From positions 386,895 through 450,894 of the forward strand of contig NZ_JNZZ01000008.1 of the NCBI RefSeq assembly GCF_000717645.1: a stretch of 64,000 bases of DNA, written 5' to 3'. The translations under genes were made by a program, and so were the position numbers. The first letter of the stretch is position 1, and every line of letters starts with the position of its first letter. Origin of the DNA: Streptomyces californicus (GTDB taxonomy: Bacteria; Actinomycetota; Actinomycetes; Streptomycetales; Streptomycetaceae). The notes beneath the pieces are model-generated. The model was not told where the DNA came from. It worked only from the letters and a program-made list of their open reading frames with translations, and searched no databases. This document shows positions 28,146 through 36,698 of this stretch, in pieces.

Positions 28146-29546
28146 GTGCCTGAGTTGACCACGCTGTCCCCCGGACCACGTCCCCCGTCCCCCGCCCCCC
28201 GGTCCCCGTCCCCCGGACCTCTGCCGCCCGCCACCCGCCCGTCGATCCCCGCGCCCCGGACCTCTGTGCGTTCCCAACCGTGCGGGCCCCTCGCGCCGCC
28301 GGACGGCCGAGGCCCTGCCGTACCGCCCGGGGGGCAGGGGCACGACACGGGTCCCGGGCCCGGGGGGTGGATCAGGCGGACGGCGGCGCGGCTGGACTCC
28401 GCCGACCGCACGGCGCTCGGGCTCTACCTCCTGACCCGCATATCCCTGGCGATCACGGCCCACCTCGCCCGCTGGCTCTTCCCCGGCCAGTCCGGCGCCC
28501 GGGAGGCGGCCCCGGTCCTGGCGCCCTTCCAGCACTGGGACGCGAACCACTACCTCCACATAGCGCGCGACGGCTACTTCCCGGCGGGCGAAGGGCCGTG
28601 GATCAGCGGCTGGGACAGCCGGGAGGCGTTCTTCCCCGGCTATCCCCTCACCCTGCGGGCCGTGCACGCGGTCGTCCCGGACTGGACGGCCGCCGGTCTG
28701 CTGATCTCGTTCGCCGCCGGGGCCGTGGCGGTCGTGGCGCTGGCCCGTATCGCACGGGCGTACCTCCCGGACAGCGCGGCGGGCTCCCGTACGGTGCTCT
28801 TCCTCCTCCTCTCGCCGTGCGCGGTGTTCCTGGCGGTCGGCTACACGGAGGCGCTGTTCCTCGCGTTCGCGCTGCCCGCGTGGCTGGCGGCGACGCACCA
28901 CCGGTGGGCGCTCGCCGCCGTACTGACCACGCTGGGAACGACGGTGCGGATCAGCGGCCTGTTCCTCGCGGCGGCCATCGGGCTGCTGTTCATCCTGGCC
29001 ACGGCCAAGGGGAAGTCGGCAGCACCCGGGCGGGAGGGGCGGCGGAGCTGGTGGGCGGCGGGCTGGACGCTGCTTCCGGCGCTGCCCCCGGCCGCGTACA
29101 GCTGGTACCTGCACGCGCACACCGGCGACTGGATGGCGTGGAAGCACGCGCAGGAACGCGGCTGGTACCGCACGTTCCACACGCCCTGGGAGGCTTGGGG
29201 AAACACGTGGACCGGGGCGTTCGGCCACACCCAGTCGACCGGCTACGCGCTCATGTTCCAGGCTGAGTTGGCGGCGATGCTGGTGGGGCTCGCGCTGGTC
29301 GCCGTCCTGCTGTACCGGCGTCGCTGGCCCGAGGCGGTGTACGTCATCCTCAGCCTGTGGGCGCTCGGAACCTCGTACTGGTACACCTCCGTCCCCCGCG
29401 CGACGCTGCTGTGGTGGCCGCTGTGGATCGGCCTGGCGGCGCTGAGCCTGCGCCGGCCGTGGTTCCGGACGGCGTACCTGTGCGTGGCGGCCCCGGTGAC
29501 GACGCTGGTCGCCCTGGCGTTCCTGACGGGGAGATGGGCGGGGTGA
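28146..29546 (+). CDS. PIG-V-like mannosyltransferase (GT-C membrane enzyme)
   Basis: A 466-residue polytopic protein. After a Pro-rich N-terminus of about 80 residues come the family's landmarks: FQHWDANHYLHIARDGYFP, AFFPGYPLTLRAVHA, LLSPCAVFLAVGYTEALFLAFALPAW and TTVRISGLFLA, across about nine helices. PIG-V-type enzymes transfer mannose from polyprenyl-phosphomannose, here probably to a cell-envelope glycan or protein. The GTG start has GAAAGG directly upstream. It is a lone gene. Confidence 0.85.
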   Translation: MPELTTLSPGPRPPSPAPRSPSPGPLPPATRPSIPAPRTSVRSQPCGPLAPPDGRGPAVPPGGQGHDTGPGPGGWIRRTAARLDSADRTALGLYLLTRISLAITAHLARWLFPGQSGAREAAPVLAPFQHWDANHYLHIARDGYFPAGEGPWISGWDSREAFFPGYPLTLRAVHAVVPDWTAAGLLISFAAGAVAVVALARIARAYLPDSAAGSRTVLFLLLSPCAVFLAVGYTEALFLAFALPAWLAATHHRWALAAVLTTLGTTVRISGLFLAAAIGLLFILATAKGKSAAPGREGRRSWWAAGWTLLPALPPAAYSWYLHAHTGDWMAWKHAQERGWYRTFHTPWEAWGNTWTGAFGHTQSTGYALMFQAELAAMLVGLALVAVLLYRRRWPEAVYVILSLWALGTSYWYTSVPRATLLWWPLWIGLAALSLRRPWFRTAYLCVAAPVTTLVALAFLTGRWAG

Positions 29547-29645
29547 CGTCTCTGGCGGGGGCCGGGCGGGCTGCGTCGGGGCGGGCGGGGCGAGGCGGGA
29601 GGGCGCGAAAAGGGAGGAGCGGGACCGTTCCGGTGCCGCGCGGCC

Positions 29646-31832
29646 CTACGTCTCGGCTTCCTCCCCGCCCGCGGACGACGCCTCTCGGGCGCGCCGCCAC
29701 TCGCCGAGGCGCTCCCGTGACCACAGGGTCCAGGGGTGTTCGGCTCCCAGCACGCGTGCTCGTGCGTCCGTGATCCGTTCCGCCTCCTCCACCGCCTCGT
29801 CGATCCGGCCGACCTCGCCGAGGGCACGGCTGTGCAGCGAACGGGCGGCGAGGGTCTTCGGGTGGTCGAGCCCGTAGGCGTGTTCGCACCCGGCGACGGC
29901 GGAGCGGACATGCGGCAGGGCCGCGGGCTGCCGACCCGCGGTGATCAGGGCGAAGCCGAGGTTCAGTTCGGCGTCCAGGGCGATGGGGTGACCGGGGCCG
30001 ACCACACGGTGGCAGTCCGCCAGCAACGCCGTACCGACCGCCGGATCCGTCTCCGGACCGGCGGTGAACTCCAGCAGGCAGGTCCGTGCCACGAGCGTCG
30101 ACGGATGGGCGGCGCCGAGTGCGGCGGTCCGGCCCTCCACCGCTCGCCGCACCAGAGCCGCCGCCGCGTCCTTCTGGTCGAGGACCCAGGCGAGCACCGG
30201 GGACAGCCCCGCACAGCTCTCCAGCGTCTCGACGGCCCGCTCGCCGAACGCGGCGGTGCAGTCGGCCAGGGCGAGGCGGTGGACCGCCTCCGCCTCCTCG
30301 TACCGGCCCAGGCGGTAGAGGGACCGCCCCGTCCGCTGGCGGACCGCGATCACCGCGGGGTGGTTCGCCCCCAGCGCCGTCGTCCCGCAGGCCACCGCCT
30401 CCTGCGCCACCGACAGGGCGGACGCGTAGTCGCCGGCCCGGTGGAGCGCGACGGCCAGCCGCAACGTGCACTCCAGCACGCGTGCCACGGTCGCCCGCCC
30501 CACCCCCGGCCACTGCGTCGCACGCCGCAGCAGCGCGAGGGCGTGCGGTACGTACGGGGCGAGGGCCGGATCATCGCGCTTCCACGGCCGGGACACCTCC
30601 GGCAGCACCGGCAGGAGCAGGTCAGCGGCCGTGGCCACCAGCACGTCACGCTGATCGGCGGGAGTGCCCCGGGCGATGCTCTCCAGCAGTACGCCGTGGG
30701 TCCGCAGACAGCGGGGCGGTCCGGGAACCAGGCGGGTGAGCGAGTGGTCGATGAGCCCGCGCAGCGCCGACTCGACCCGGGCCCGGGGCACCACCGGGTC
30801 GATGCCCGGACCCGCCAGCAGAGCGAGGGGCAGCGGGTCGTGGGACCAGCACCCGAGCAGCCGGACCAGCGCCGTGGATTCCGGCAGCCCGTGGGCGCGG
30901 AGGGAGGCCAGTGACAACTCCCAGGTGCTGCTGGCGAGATGGCGGGACGCGTCGGCTCCGCTGTACGCCGCACCCTGGTCCAGGAGCGCTATGGGATCGA
31001 TGTCGTCGCCCTGCTGCAGGGCGCGTCCGTACTCGGCCAGACTCCACGGGCTGATCACCTGATGGGCCAGATAGCCGCCCGCCAGGGTGAGGGCCAGAGG
31101 GAGCCGGCCCAGCCGGTCGGCGATCTTCGCGGCCTCCTCCGGGGTGCCCCGGTCCGGCGCCAGATCGCACAGCACCTGGGCCGCGTCCTCCCGGGGCAGC
31201 ACACCGACGTGGTGCAGGGTCGCCCCGGGCCACCAATGGGAGGCGACCTGCCGGGTGGTGACCAGGGTGATGCCCGCCGGACTGGTGCGCAGCCAGTTGC
31301 CTTCGCGCAGGATGGCGGGGTCGTCGGCGTTGTCGATCACCAGCAGCCACGGTTGCGCGGACCGGTCCAGCCGATCCCATACGAGGTCGGCCGCCGCTCT
31401 CAACCCAGCTCGTGCCGCCGTGAGTTCGCCCTCGCTCGCACCACGGTCGGCGGCCACGGCGAGCATGCCCGCCCGCAAGGACGCCAGGTCGGGGGCGTTC
31501 ACCCACAGGCCGACACGGCCGCCTTCGGTCGTCGCCGTACGGAAGACCTCCGAGGCGACGGCCGTCTTGCCGCACCCGCCGAGGCCGTGGAGCACGAAGA
31601 CCTGCTCCCCTCCGTCCTCCGCCAGGGCGGTGCGCAGCCGCGTCATCAGCTCCAGCCGGTCGCGCAGGACGACCGGCGCGCGCCCCACCGCCGGCCGCCT
31701 GACGGAGTCGGGTGTGGCGCCTGACGGTTCGGCGGGGGAACCGTGGTGGTGGTGCTCGGTGATGTGCTGGTCGCCCTGGCTCTGATAGACGCGGCCGTTG
31801 TCCTCCGCCCGCCCCTCGGTCGGCCCGCTCAC
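29646..31832 (-). CDS. NB-ARC STAND ATPase with C-terminal tetratricopeptide repeats
   Basis: A 728-residue signal-transduction ATPase. Residues 14-31 carry a short tag (RVYQSQGDQHITEHHHHG). The NB-ARC domain follows: P-loop VLHGLGGCGKTAVASEVF, Walker B WLLVIDNADD, sensor ITLVTTRQ and GxP-type RLPLALTLAGGYLAHQ. A winged-helix-like stretch leads to at least six TPRs of the kinesin-light-chain kind (ALHRAGDYASALSVAQEAV, LYRLGRYEEAEAVHRLALAD and so on). Such proteins work as switchable scaffolds in signalling or phage defence. The GTG start overlaps the upstream small gene by 4 nt, and that gene ends in the same tag. Confidence 0.9.
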   Translation of the reverse strand: MSGPTEGRAEDNGRVYQSQGDQHITEHHHHGSPAEPSGATPDSVRRPAVGRAPVVLRDRLELMTRLRTALAEDGGEQVFVLHGLGGCGKTAVASEVFRTATTEGGRVGLWVNAPDLASLRAGMLAVAADRGASEGELTAARAGLRAAADLVWDRLDRSAQPWLLVIDNADDPAILREGNWLRTSPAGITLVTTRQVASHWWPGATLHHVGVLPREDAAQVLCDLAPDRGTPEEAAKIADRLGRLPLALTLAGGYLAHQVISPWSLAEYGRALQQGDDIDPIALLDQGAAYSGADASRHLASSTWELSLASLRAHGLPESTALVRLLGCWSHDPLPLALLAGPGIDPVVPRARVESALRGLIDHSLTRLVPGPPRCLRTHGVLLESIARGTPADQRDVLVATAADLLLPVLPEVSRPWKRDDPALAPYVPHALALLRRATQWPGVGRATVARVLECTLRLAVALHRAGDYASALSVAQEAVACGTTALGANHPAVIAVRQRTGRSLYRLGRYEEAEAVHRLALADCTAAFGERAVETLESCAGLSPVLAWVLDQKDAAAALVRRAVEGRTAALGAAHPSTLVARTCLLEFTAGPETDPAVGTALLADCHRVVGPGHPIALDAELNLGFALITAGRQPAALPHVRSAVAGCEHAYGLDHPKTLAARSLHSRALGEVGRIDEAVEEAERITDARARVLGAEHPWTLWSRERLGEWRRAREASSAGGEEAET

Positions 31833-32227
31833 CGTTCGGTGATGTGCTGGTCGCGACCGGCCTGGTAGACCCGGGCGCTCCCGGAGGCGGTGGCACGCTG
31901 GGCCACGGTCGGCGCCACCGTCCGCTCACCGGGAGCCAGTTCGTCCAGAAGAGCCCGCAGGTCCGCCGCCACCTCGGGGCGCTCGGTCAGCAGCCGCCGG
32001 ATGCGGCCCTGCCACTCGGCGGCCAGCTCCTCCCCGACGCCGGAGTCGGCCGCCAAGTCGTCACGAGTGTGCGTGAGTTCGGCCGCCACGGCGTCCGCCC
32101 GTTCCGGCCTGGCCCGCTGCCAGAGGGCGACGACCCCGTCCCTGGCGCGTTCCCAGGCGTCGGTCGCCATCAGGCCGACGAGGGTCACCCCCGCGCTCTG
32201 GGCGAGTGTGGTCAACTCCGGGTCCAT
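31829..32227 (-). CDS. Small helical partner of the STAND protein, ending in a shared tag
   Basis: A 132-residue, mostly helical protein of unrecognised family (MDPELTTLAQSAGVTLVGLM, DAVAAELTHTRDDLAADSGV, LLTERPEVAADLRALLDELA). The last residues, SARVYQAGRDQHITER, repeat the N-terminal tag of the NB-ARC protein encoded directly downstream, and the two genes overlap by GTGA. I infer a dedicated adaptor that pairs with the STAND protein through the tag. Confidence 0.75.
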   Translation of the reverse strand: MDPELTTLAQSAGVTLVGLMATDAWERARDGVVALWQRARPERADAVAAELTHTRDDLAADSGVGEELAAEWQGRIRRLLTERPEVAADLRALLDELAPGERTVAPTVAQRATASGSARVYQAGRDQHITER

Positions 32228-32468
32228 CGCGCACGCTCCCTTTTCATGACGCACTCCGCGTACGTGTGGCGCACGCTGTCCTCTCCTGCCGCATGGCCGT
32301 GCGGTTGCGGGTTCCTGCCGCCGGCTCCTGCCGGTTCCGGCTGCCGCGGGCTCCTGCCGCGGCCGGTTTCTGCCGCCGGTCGCCGCCGTGGGTTCCTGCC
32401 GCCGCGGGCTTCCGCCGATGGTGGACGGTCGCCGCGTGAGCGGTGGGCCCACCTCGCCGGTGAACGCC

Positions 32469-32549
32469 CGTTCCGTCAGTGGTCGGGTCCGTTCCGTCGG
32501 AGGTCGGGCCCGTTCCATCGGTGGTCGGGCCCGTTCCGTCAGTGGGCGG
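32469..32549. repeat. 21-bp tandem repeat at the end of the first DUF6879 gene
   Basis: Nearly four copies of CGTTCCGTCGGTGGTCGGGCC (consensus, 21 bp in each unit) start at 32469, 32490, 32511 and 32532; the last includes the stop codon of the neighbouring gene. The remaining gap 32228-32468 holds other short repeats around GGGTTCCTGCCGCCG and no gene. Confidence 0.7.
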
Positions 32550-33183
32550 ATGATGCCGGAAGCTGGGCGGACGGTCGGCGGACGGCCGGCGGGGCGAGCG
32601 GGGCGATCTCCCGTTCGAAGAACGCCGCGATGCTCTCTCCCCGGGCGTACAGGTCCTTGAACTCCGCGACCGTCGCCCGAATCAGACCCGGGTCGGTGAA
32701 CCTGCGGGCGCCCGCGCCTTTCCCCTCGGCGTCGTAGATCACCGTGTACATCACCGAACGTCCGAGAACGACCACCTCGGGCAGCTTCGCGTCCCGTTCC
32801 AGTTCGGCGATTTCCCCGGCGGGGAGAACCCGGATCCTCTCGCCTAATTCCGCACGAAGGCGCAGAAGGTGCATTTCCCACTGCACATAGGGCGAGACGG
32901 GGAATTCGACGACGCGGAGCCTGCGGAACGTCAGCCCGCGGGCGGAGGTGTCCCGGAAGTAGGAGGCGATCGGCTCCCGCTCGTCCTCCATCAGGCGGAG
33001 CGCGGCGGGCCAGTCGCCGGCGGCGAACGCTTCCCAGCTGGGAGAGCCGGGCTCCTGGAAGGACTGGCCGCGCTCGATCTTGGCGAGCAGGTCGATGTCG
33101 CTCGCATGGACGCGGCTGAAGTCGGTCAGGTAGTCGTCCCGGCTGAGGACCTCGCCGGCGCGCCCGTGCACGTGTTCAAACAT
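32539..33183 (-). CDS. DUF6879 family protein
   Basis: A 214-residue member of a family common in Streptomyces next to small XRE-type or partner genes. Visible family pattern: GLTFRRLRVVEFPVSPYVQWEMHLLRLRAELGE in the middle, then LGRSVMYTVIYDAEG and a helical end. The function is unknown. It overlaps its upstream partner gene by 8 nt. The C-terminal coding region merges into a 21-bp tandem repeat. Confidence 0.8.
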   Translation of the reverse strand: MFEHVHGRAGEVLSRDDYLTDFSRVHASDIDLLAKIERGQSFQEPGSPSWEAFAAGDWPAALRLMEDEREPIASYFRDTSARGLTFRRLRVVEFPVSPYVQWEMHLLRLRAELGERIRVLPAGEIAELERDAKLPEVVVLGRSVMYTVIYDAEGKGAGARRFTDPGLIRATVAEFKDLYARGESIAAFFEREIAPLAPPAVRRPSAQLPASSAH

Positions 33184-33487
33184 GGGGGATGTCCGCCTTC
33201 GCTGCGATCAGCATCCTCCGGGGGATGACCACGAGGCGTTCGTCGCGACTGACGGAGACCCCGTCCGGCAGCCGCTTCCCCAGGGAGTCGGTGAGGTCGC
33301 GTCCGATCACCGCGATGTCGCCGTTCTCCAGCTCCCAGATGTCCGGGCACTCCGGCCCGGTGCTGGTGGCACCCAATTCCTGTGCCGACTTTCCCAGACG
33401 TTTCTTGAAACCGGTGTCCGGATCGGCTTCCCAAGGTCTGCCCACGTTGTCGCCCCCGTCGTCCGCTGAGCGCACCAATTTACTCAT
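33176..33487 (-). CDS. Hypothetical protein upstream of DUF6879
   Basis: A 103-residue soluble protein with a compact middle segment (PDIWELENGDIAVIGRDLTDSL, VSVSRDERLVVIPRRML). I recognise it only as a frequent neighbour of DUF6879 genes in streptomycetes. It overlaps DUF6879, so the two probably act together. The start is an ATG in an AT-richer stretch. Confidence 0.7.
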   Translation of the reverse strand: MSKLVRSADDGGDNVGRPWEADPDTGFKKRLGKSAQELGATSTGPECPDIWELENGDIAVIGRDLTDSLGKRLPDGVSVSRDERLVVIPRRMLIAAKADIPHV

Positions 33488-33668
33488 GACGGAGCGTCAA
33501 GGCCATTGTGTAGGGCGAGATTTGGACTGCTGCGTGACGCTTCGAAAGGGGCTGATGTTCTATCGAGGGACAGGTGTTCACCCGGCGGTGGCCCGAGCGC
33601 CGACCCGGCCTCCGGCGCATCGCAGTCGAGGCCCACAGGTCGCCCCCTGTGCCGCCGCCGGACGCGCG

Positions 33669-34133
33669 CTACGGGGCCTCGCTGAGCTTTTCCGCGATGC
33701 GGTGGAGGGCGGCGAGTTCGTCCGGGGTCAGCCGGTCGACGAAGTGGCGGCGCACGGACGCGACGTGCGTGGGCGCGGCCTCCCGCAAGGTGTCCCAGCC
33801 CGTCGCGGTCAGGACGAGGAGGCAGCCCCGGCCGTCGTTCGGGTCGGGTGCGCGCCGGATGAGCTCGCGGGCCTCCATGCGGGAGGCGTGCCGGGACAGC
33901 CGGCTGCGCGACCAGCCCATCTTGGCGGCCTGCTCGTGCAGCGTGCTGGTGCCCTCCGGGTGCTCGGAGAGGGTGCTGAGCACCTCGTAGTCGGGCTCGG
34001 ACAGGCCCAGCTCGGCCAGGTCGTGAGCGGTGCGGACCTGGACGGCGGTGACCATGCGCAGATACGCCCGCCAGGACTGCTCCTCGTCGGGTGCGAGCCA
34101 GTGGACCGGGGCGTCCGACTCATTCGTTGACAT
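33669..34133 (-). CDS. MarR-family transcriptional regulator
   Basis: A 154-residue regulator with the MarR winged helix: HDLAELGLSEPDYEVLSTLSEHPEGTSTLHEQAAKMGWSRSRLSRHASRMEARELIRR, then the wing DPNDGRGCLLVLTATGWDTL. It is divergent from the FMN reductase/acetyltransferase gene with only 30 nt between start codons, so it very likely controls that gene. Confidence 0.92.
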   Translation of the reverse strand: MSTNESDAPVHWLAPDEEQSWRAYLRMVTAVQVRTAHDLAELGLSEPDYEVLSTLSEHPEGTSTLHEQAAKMGWSRSRLSRHASRMEARELIRRAPDPNDGRGCLLVLTATGWDTLREAAPTHVASVRRHFVDRLTPDELAALHRIAEKLSEAP

Positions 34134-34163
34134 GTAACTAATCTAGCGGCTAATTTCGTTTCC
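34134..34163. promoter_or_regulatory. Compact divergent promoter region of marR and the FMN-reductase fusion
   Basis: Only 30 nt separate the two start codons. CTAAT occurs twice in direct orientation (34138-34142 and 34150-34154), one helical turn apart. The stretch is AT-rich. Binding of MarR here would affect both genes; at least one transcript may be leaderless. Confidence 0.4.
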
Positions 34164-35225
34164 ATGACAACGAAGCGATTGCGCGTCATCGTCCTGGTCT
34201 GCAGTACCCGCCCCAACGCCCTCGGCCCCGCTGTGGGGAAGTGGTTCACCGACACGCTCGGACCGCACGCGGACCTGCTCGGCGTGGACCTCGTCCCCCT
34301 GGCGATCGGCGACCTGGGTCTGCCGTTCCTGGACGAGGAGGAACACCCCTCGGCCGGCGTCCACGCGCACGAGCACACACGCCGCTGGAGCCGGATCGTC
34401 GACGAGGCGGACGGCTTCGTGTTCGTGACACCGGAGTACAACTACGGCATGCCGGCGACGCTCAAGAACGCCCTCGACTTCCTGGGCCCCGAGTGGGCGT
34501 GGAAACCGGCCGGCTTCGTCAGCTACGGCCACACCTCGGCCGGAACGCGCGCGGTGCAGCACGCGAAGCAGGTGGTGACCACGTTGCGCCTGGTCCCGCT
34601 CGGAGCGACCGTCGCCCTGCGGATCGCGGACGCGATGCGAGGGGAGCGCCTGGAACCCGAGGCGCGCCACGCGGAGGCGGCGGAGGGCCTGCTGGAGGAA
34701 CTGGTGCGGGTGGCACGGGCGTTGACCCCGGTACGGGAGCGGAGCGCGGCGACCGTCGAGGGTCCGCTCCCCGGCTCTTACGCCCGGCGGCTCGGCCCGG
34801 ACGACGCCGGCCAGGTGCTGGTGCTCCAGCGTTGCTGCTGGACGGAGGAGGCGCTCGCCAACGGCACGTTGGCGATTCCGGCCCTCCACGAGTCGCCGGC
34901 CGACGTACAGGCCTGGCTGGCCGCCTGGGACGTCACGGGCCTCTGGCGCGACGGCCGCCTCCTCGGCCTGGTCCGCACGTGCCGCGTCGACGGCGACCTG
35001 CACGTCGGTCGGCTCGCCGTAGCCCCTGACCTGCGCGGACTCGGCGTGGGCCGCTGGCTGCTGCGGCAGGCCGAGGCGGCGGGGGACGGGTGCGCCCGCA
35101 TCGTCCTGTCGACCGGCGCGGCCAGCCACCGCAACATCGCGCTCTACCGGCGGCAGGGCTACGTGCCCCTGCCCCAGGCGCACGAGACCGGCGTGGTGGA
35201 CCTCGCGAAGGCGGTGGCGGTGTGA
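34164..35225 (+). CDS. NADPH-dependent FMN reductase fused to a GNAT acetyltransferase
   Basis: A 353-residue two-domain protein. Residues 1-185 are a flavodoxin-like quinone/FMN reductase ([44 protein letters not shown]). Residues from about 195 form a GNAT domain ([64 protein letters not shown]). Each half is usually a separate protein. It is divergent from marR, which suggests induction by a toxic quinone or other small molecule that may be reduced and acetylated; that is inference. Confidence 0.88.
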   Translation: MTTKRLRVIVLVCSTRPNALGPAVGKWFTDTLGPHADLLGVDLVPLAIGDLGLPFLDEEEHPSAGVHAHEHTRRWSRIVDEADGFVFVTPEYNYGMPATLKNALDFLGPEWAWKPAGFVSYGHTSAGTRAVQHAKQVVTTLRLVPLGATVALRIADAMRGERLEPEARHAEAAEGLLEELVRVARALTPVRERSAATVEGPLPGSYARRLGPDDAGQVLVLQRCCWTEEALANGTLAIPALHESPADVQAWLAAWDVTGLWRDGRLLGLVRTCRVDGDLHVGRLAVAPDLRGLGVGRWLLRQAEAAGDGCARIVLSTGAASHRNIALYRRQGYVPLPQAHETGVVDLAKAVAV

Positions 35226-35979
35226 GCGCGGCGGGGCGGACCGAGCAGGTGGACTGGGTCGAGGTTCCGGTTGGAACGTTGACCCGGGGGACACCGGCCG
35301 AAGCCATCGAAGCGGTGGCCCGCCGCTACGCGGACACGGGCGTCCCGGCGGACTGGTACCGGAAGGAGGCCCCGGCCGCCGCGGTCCACGTACCGGCGTT
35401 CCGGATCGCCCGTACGCAGGTCACGGTCGAGCAGTGGGCCCGTTTCGCGGCGGCCACCGGGCGACCGGCACACCGCAGGGGGCGCCGGGCCACCCGGTCA
35501 TCGGCGTCACCTGGGAGGAGGCGACGGCGTACTGCCGCTGGCTCGGAGCACGCCTCGAACTCCCCGTACGCCTGCCCACCGAGGACGAGTGGGAACGTGC
35601 CGCGCGCGGCGACGACGGCAGGGAGTTCCCGTGGGGTGAGGAGTACCGCACGGGCCTGGCCAACCTGGTGGACCTGGGCGTGGGCACGACGACGCCGGTC
35701 GGCTCTTTCCCGGAGGGCGCGAGCCCGTTCGGCGTCCTGGACATGGCGGGCAACGCCGACGAGTGGACGTCCACGCTCTACGCCCCGTACCCGGGCGCGC
35801 CCGCCGAGGTCCCGGAGACCGAGGACTGGGCCTTCGACCCCCACATCACCCGCGGCGGCGCCTTCCGCCACGACCGCGACCTGGCCCGCTGCGCCCGCCG
35901 CCACGGCGCGTACGAGGAGGACCTGGCGGCGATCGGTGTCGGGTTCCGGGTGGCGGTGTCGGGGGCGTCGGAAGCGTAG
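35222..35979 (+). pseudogene. Formylglycine-generating-enzyme-like (SUMF1 domain) gene with a frameshift
   Basis: The first part from GTG 35222 (overlapping the previous stop by 4 nt) reads [20 protein letters not shown] and [21 protein letters not shown]. After about 35465 the family sequence continues in another frame: [75 protein letters not shown], ending at 35979. One base change near 35455-35480 separates them. Function if intact: non-haem Fe or Cu enzyme of the FGE/EgtB/PvdO superfamily. A sequencing error cannot be excluded. Confidence 0.75.
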
Positions 35980-36062
35980 GGGCGGATCTTCGAGGGCGGC
36001 GGCCTCGGGCGGGCCGCGCCTGGACGCTCCCGGGCCGGGGGCAGGTGCGGCGGGTGGCTCGA

Positions 36063-36338
36063 CGGACCACCCCCGCGTGAGCGGGGACCACCCGGTCTGG
36101 GCGCAGCTCGGCTTTCGCACCGCGGGACCACCCCCGCGTGCGCGGGGACCACCAGGCGACGGTGCGGTAGTGCCAGTGCGGCCGGGGACCACCCCCCCCG
36201 CCTGCGCGGGGACCACTCGGCCGAGCCCTGTTACGACACCGCGCGCTCGGGACCACCCCCGCGTGCGCAGGGACCACTCGTCCTGCGCGCTCGCCTGGCG
36301 ACGGTGCAGGGGACCACCCCCGCGTGCGCAGGGACCAC
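36063..36338 (-). CRISPR. CRISPR array 1, five repeats and four 32-nt spacers (type I-E-like)
   Basis: Repeats start at 36063, 36124, 36185, 36249 and 36310, all 29 nt except the third, which is 32 nt through growth of its C-tract. On this strand each begins GGGACCACCCCCGCG and ends GCGGGGACCAC or GCAGGGACCAC. The core CCCCGCG/CGCGGGG can form the I-E hairpin. All four spacers are exactly 32 nt. The lowest-coordinate repeat is degenerate (first base, and TGAG for TGCG), so it is the old end. The leader lies at the high-coordinate side, so transcription runs on the minus strand. No cas gene is present in the window. Confidence 0.96.
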
Positions 36339-36430
36339 CCTTCGTGACCTGGTGGTTTAGGTGGCGGACCGGCGGTTTTTGCCTACTTCTTGGAAAACCG
36401 GCATTTCTCGCCTTTCGTGTGAAGCGTTCA
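36339..36430 (-). promoter_or_regulatory. CRISPR leader 1
   Basis: AT-richer sequence (GGTTTAGGTGGCGG, CGGTTTTTGCCTACTTCTTG) that directly follows the last repeat and is largely the same as the sequence next to array 2. The shared position and sequence mark it as the leader with the array promoter. The rest of the gap, up to 36698, shows no gene. Confidence 0.8.
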
Positions 36431-36698
36431 CGCATGTGCGGTGCGGCTGGTGTCATTGTGCCTGGCGCTGATTCGGCCGGTCCGGCTTGAGCGTGAGAGC
36501 TGGGGCGCCGTGCTCCGTATGCGTTGTACCTGGCGTGTGCGTGGTAGCCCTTCTGCTTACGCTTGTCCGTGCCGCCGTTGCTGGCCGCGCTCAACTCCCG
36601 GGCCGCCTGAGCGATCTGCAATTCCATCCGCGATCCGGCGGCACCCCCTCACCATCCATCACATCCTGGGCTTCCACTCAGTGCACGCGGAGGGCGTC

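Noticed and set aside
35846..36490. Long ORFs across array 1 on both strands
   Set aside because: Same artefact of CRISPR repeats, and they overlap the SUMF1-like gene in the wrong frame.
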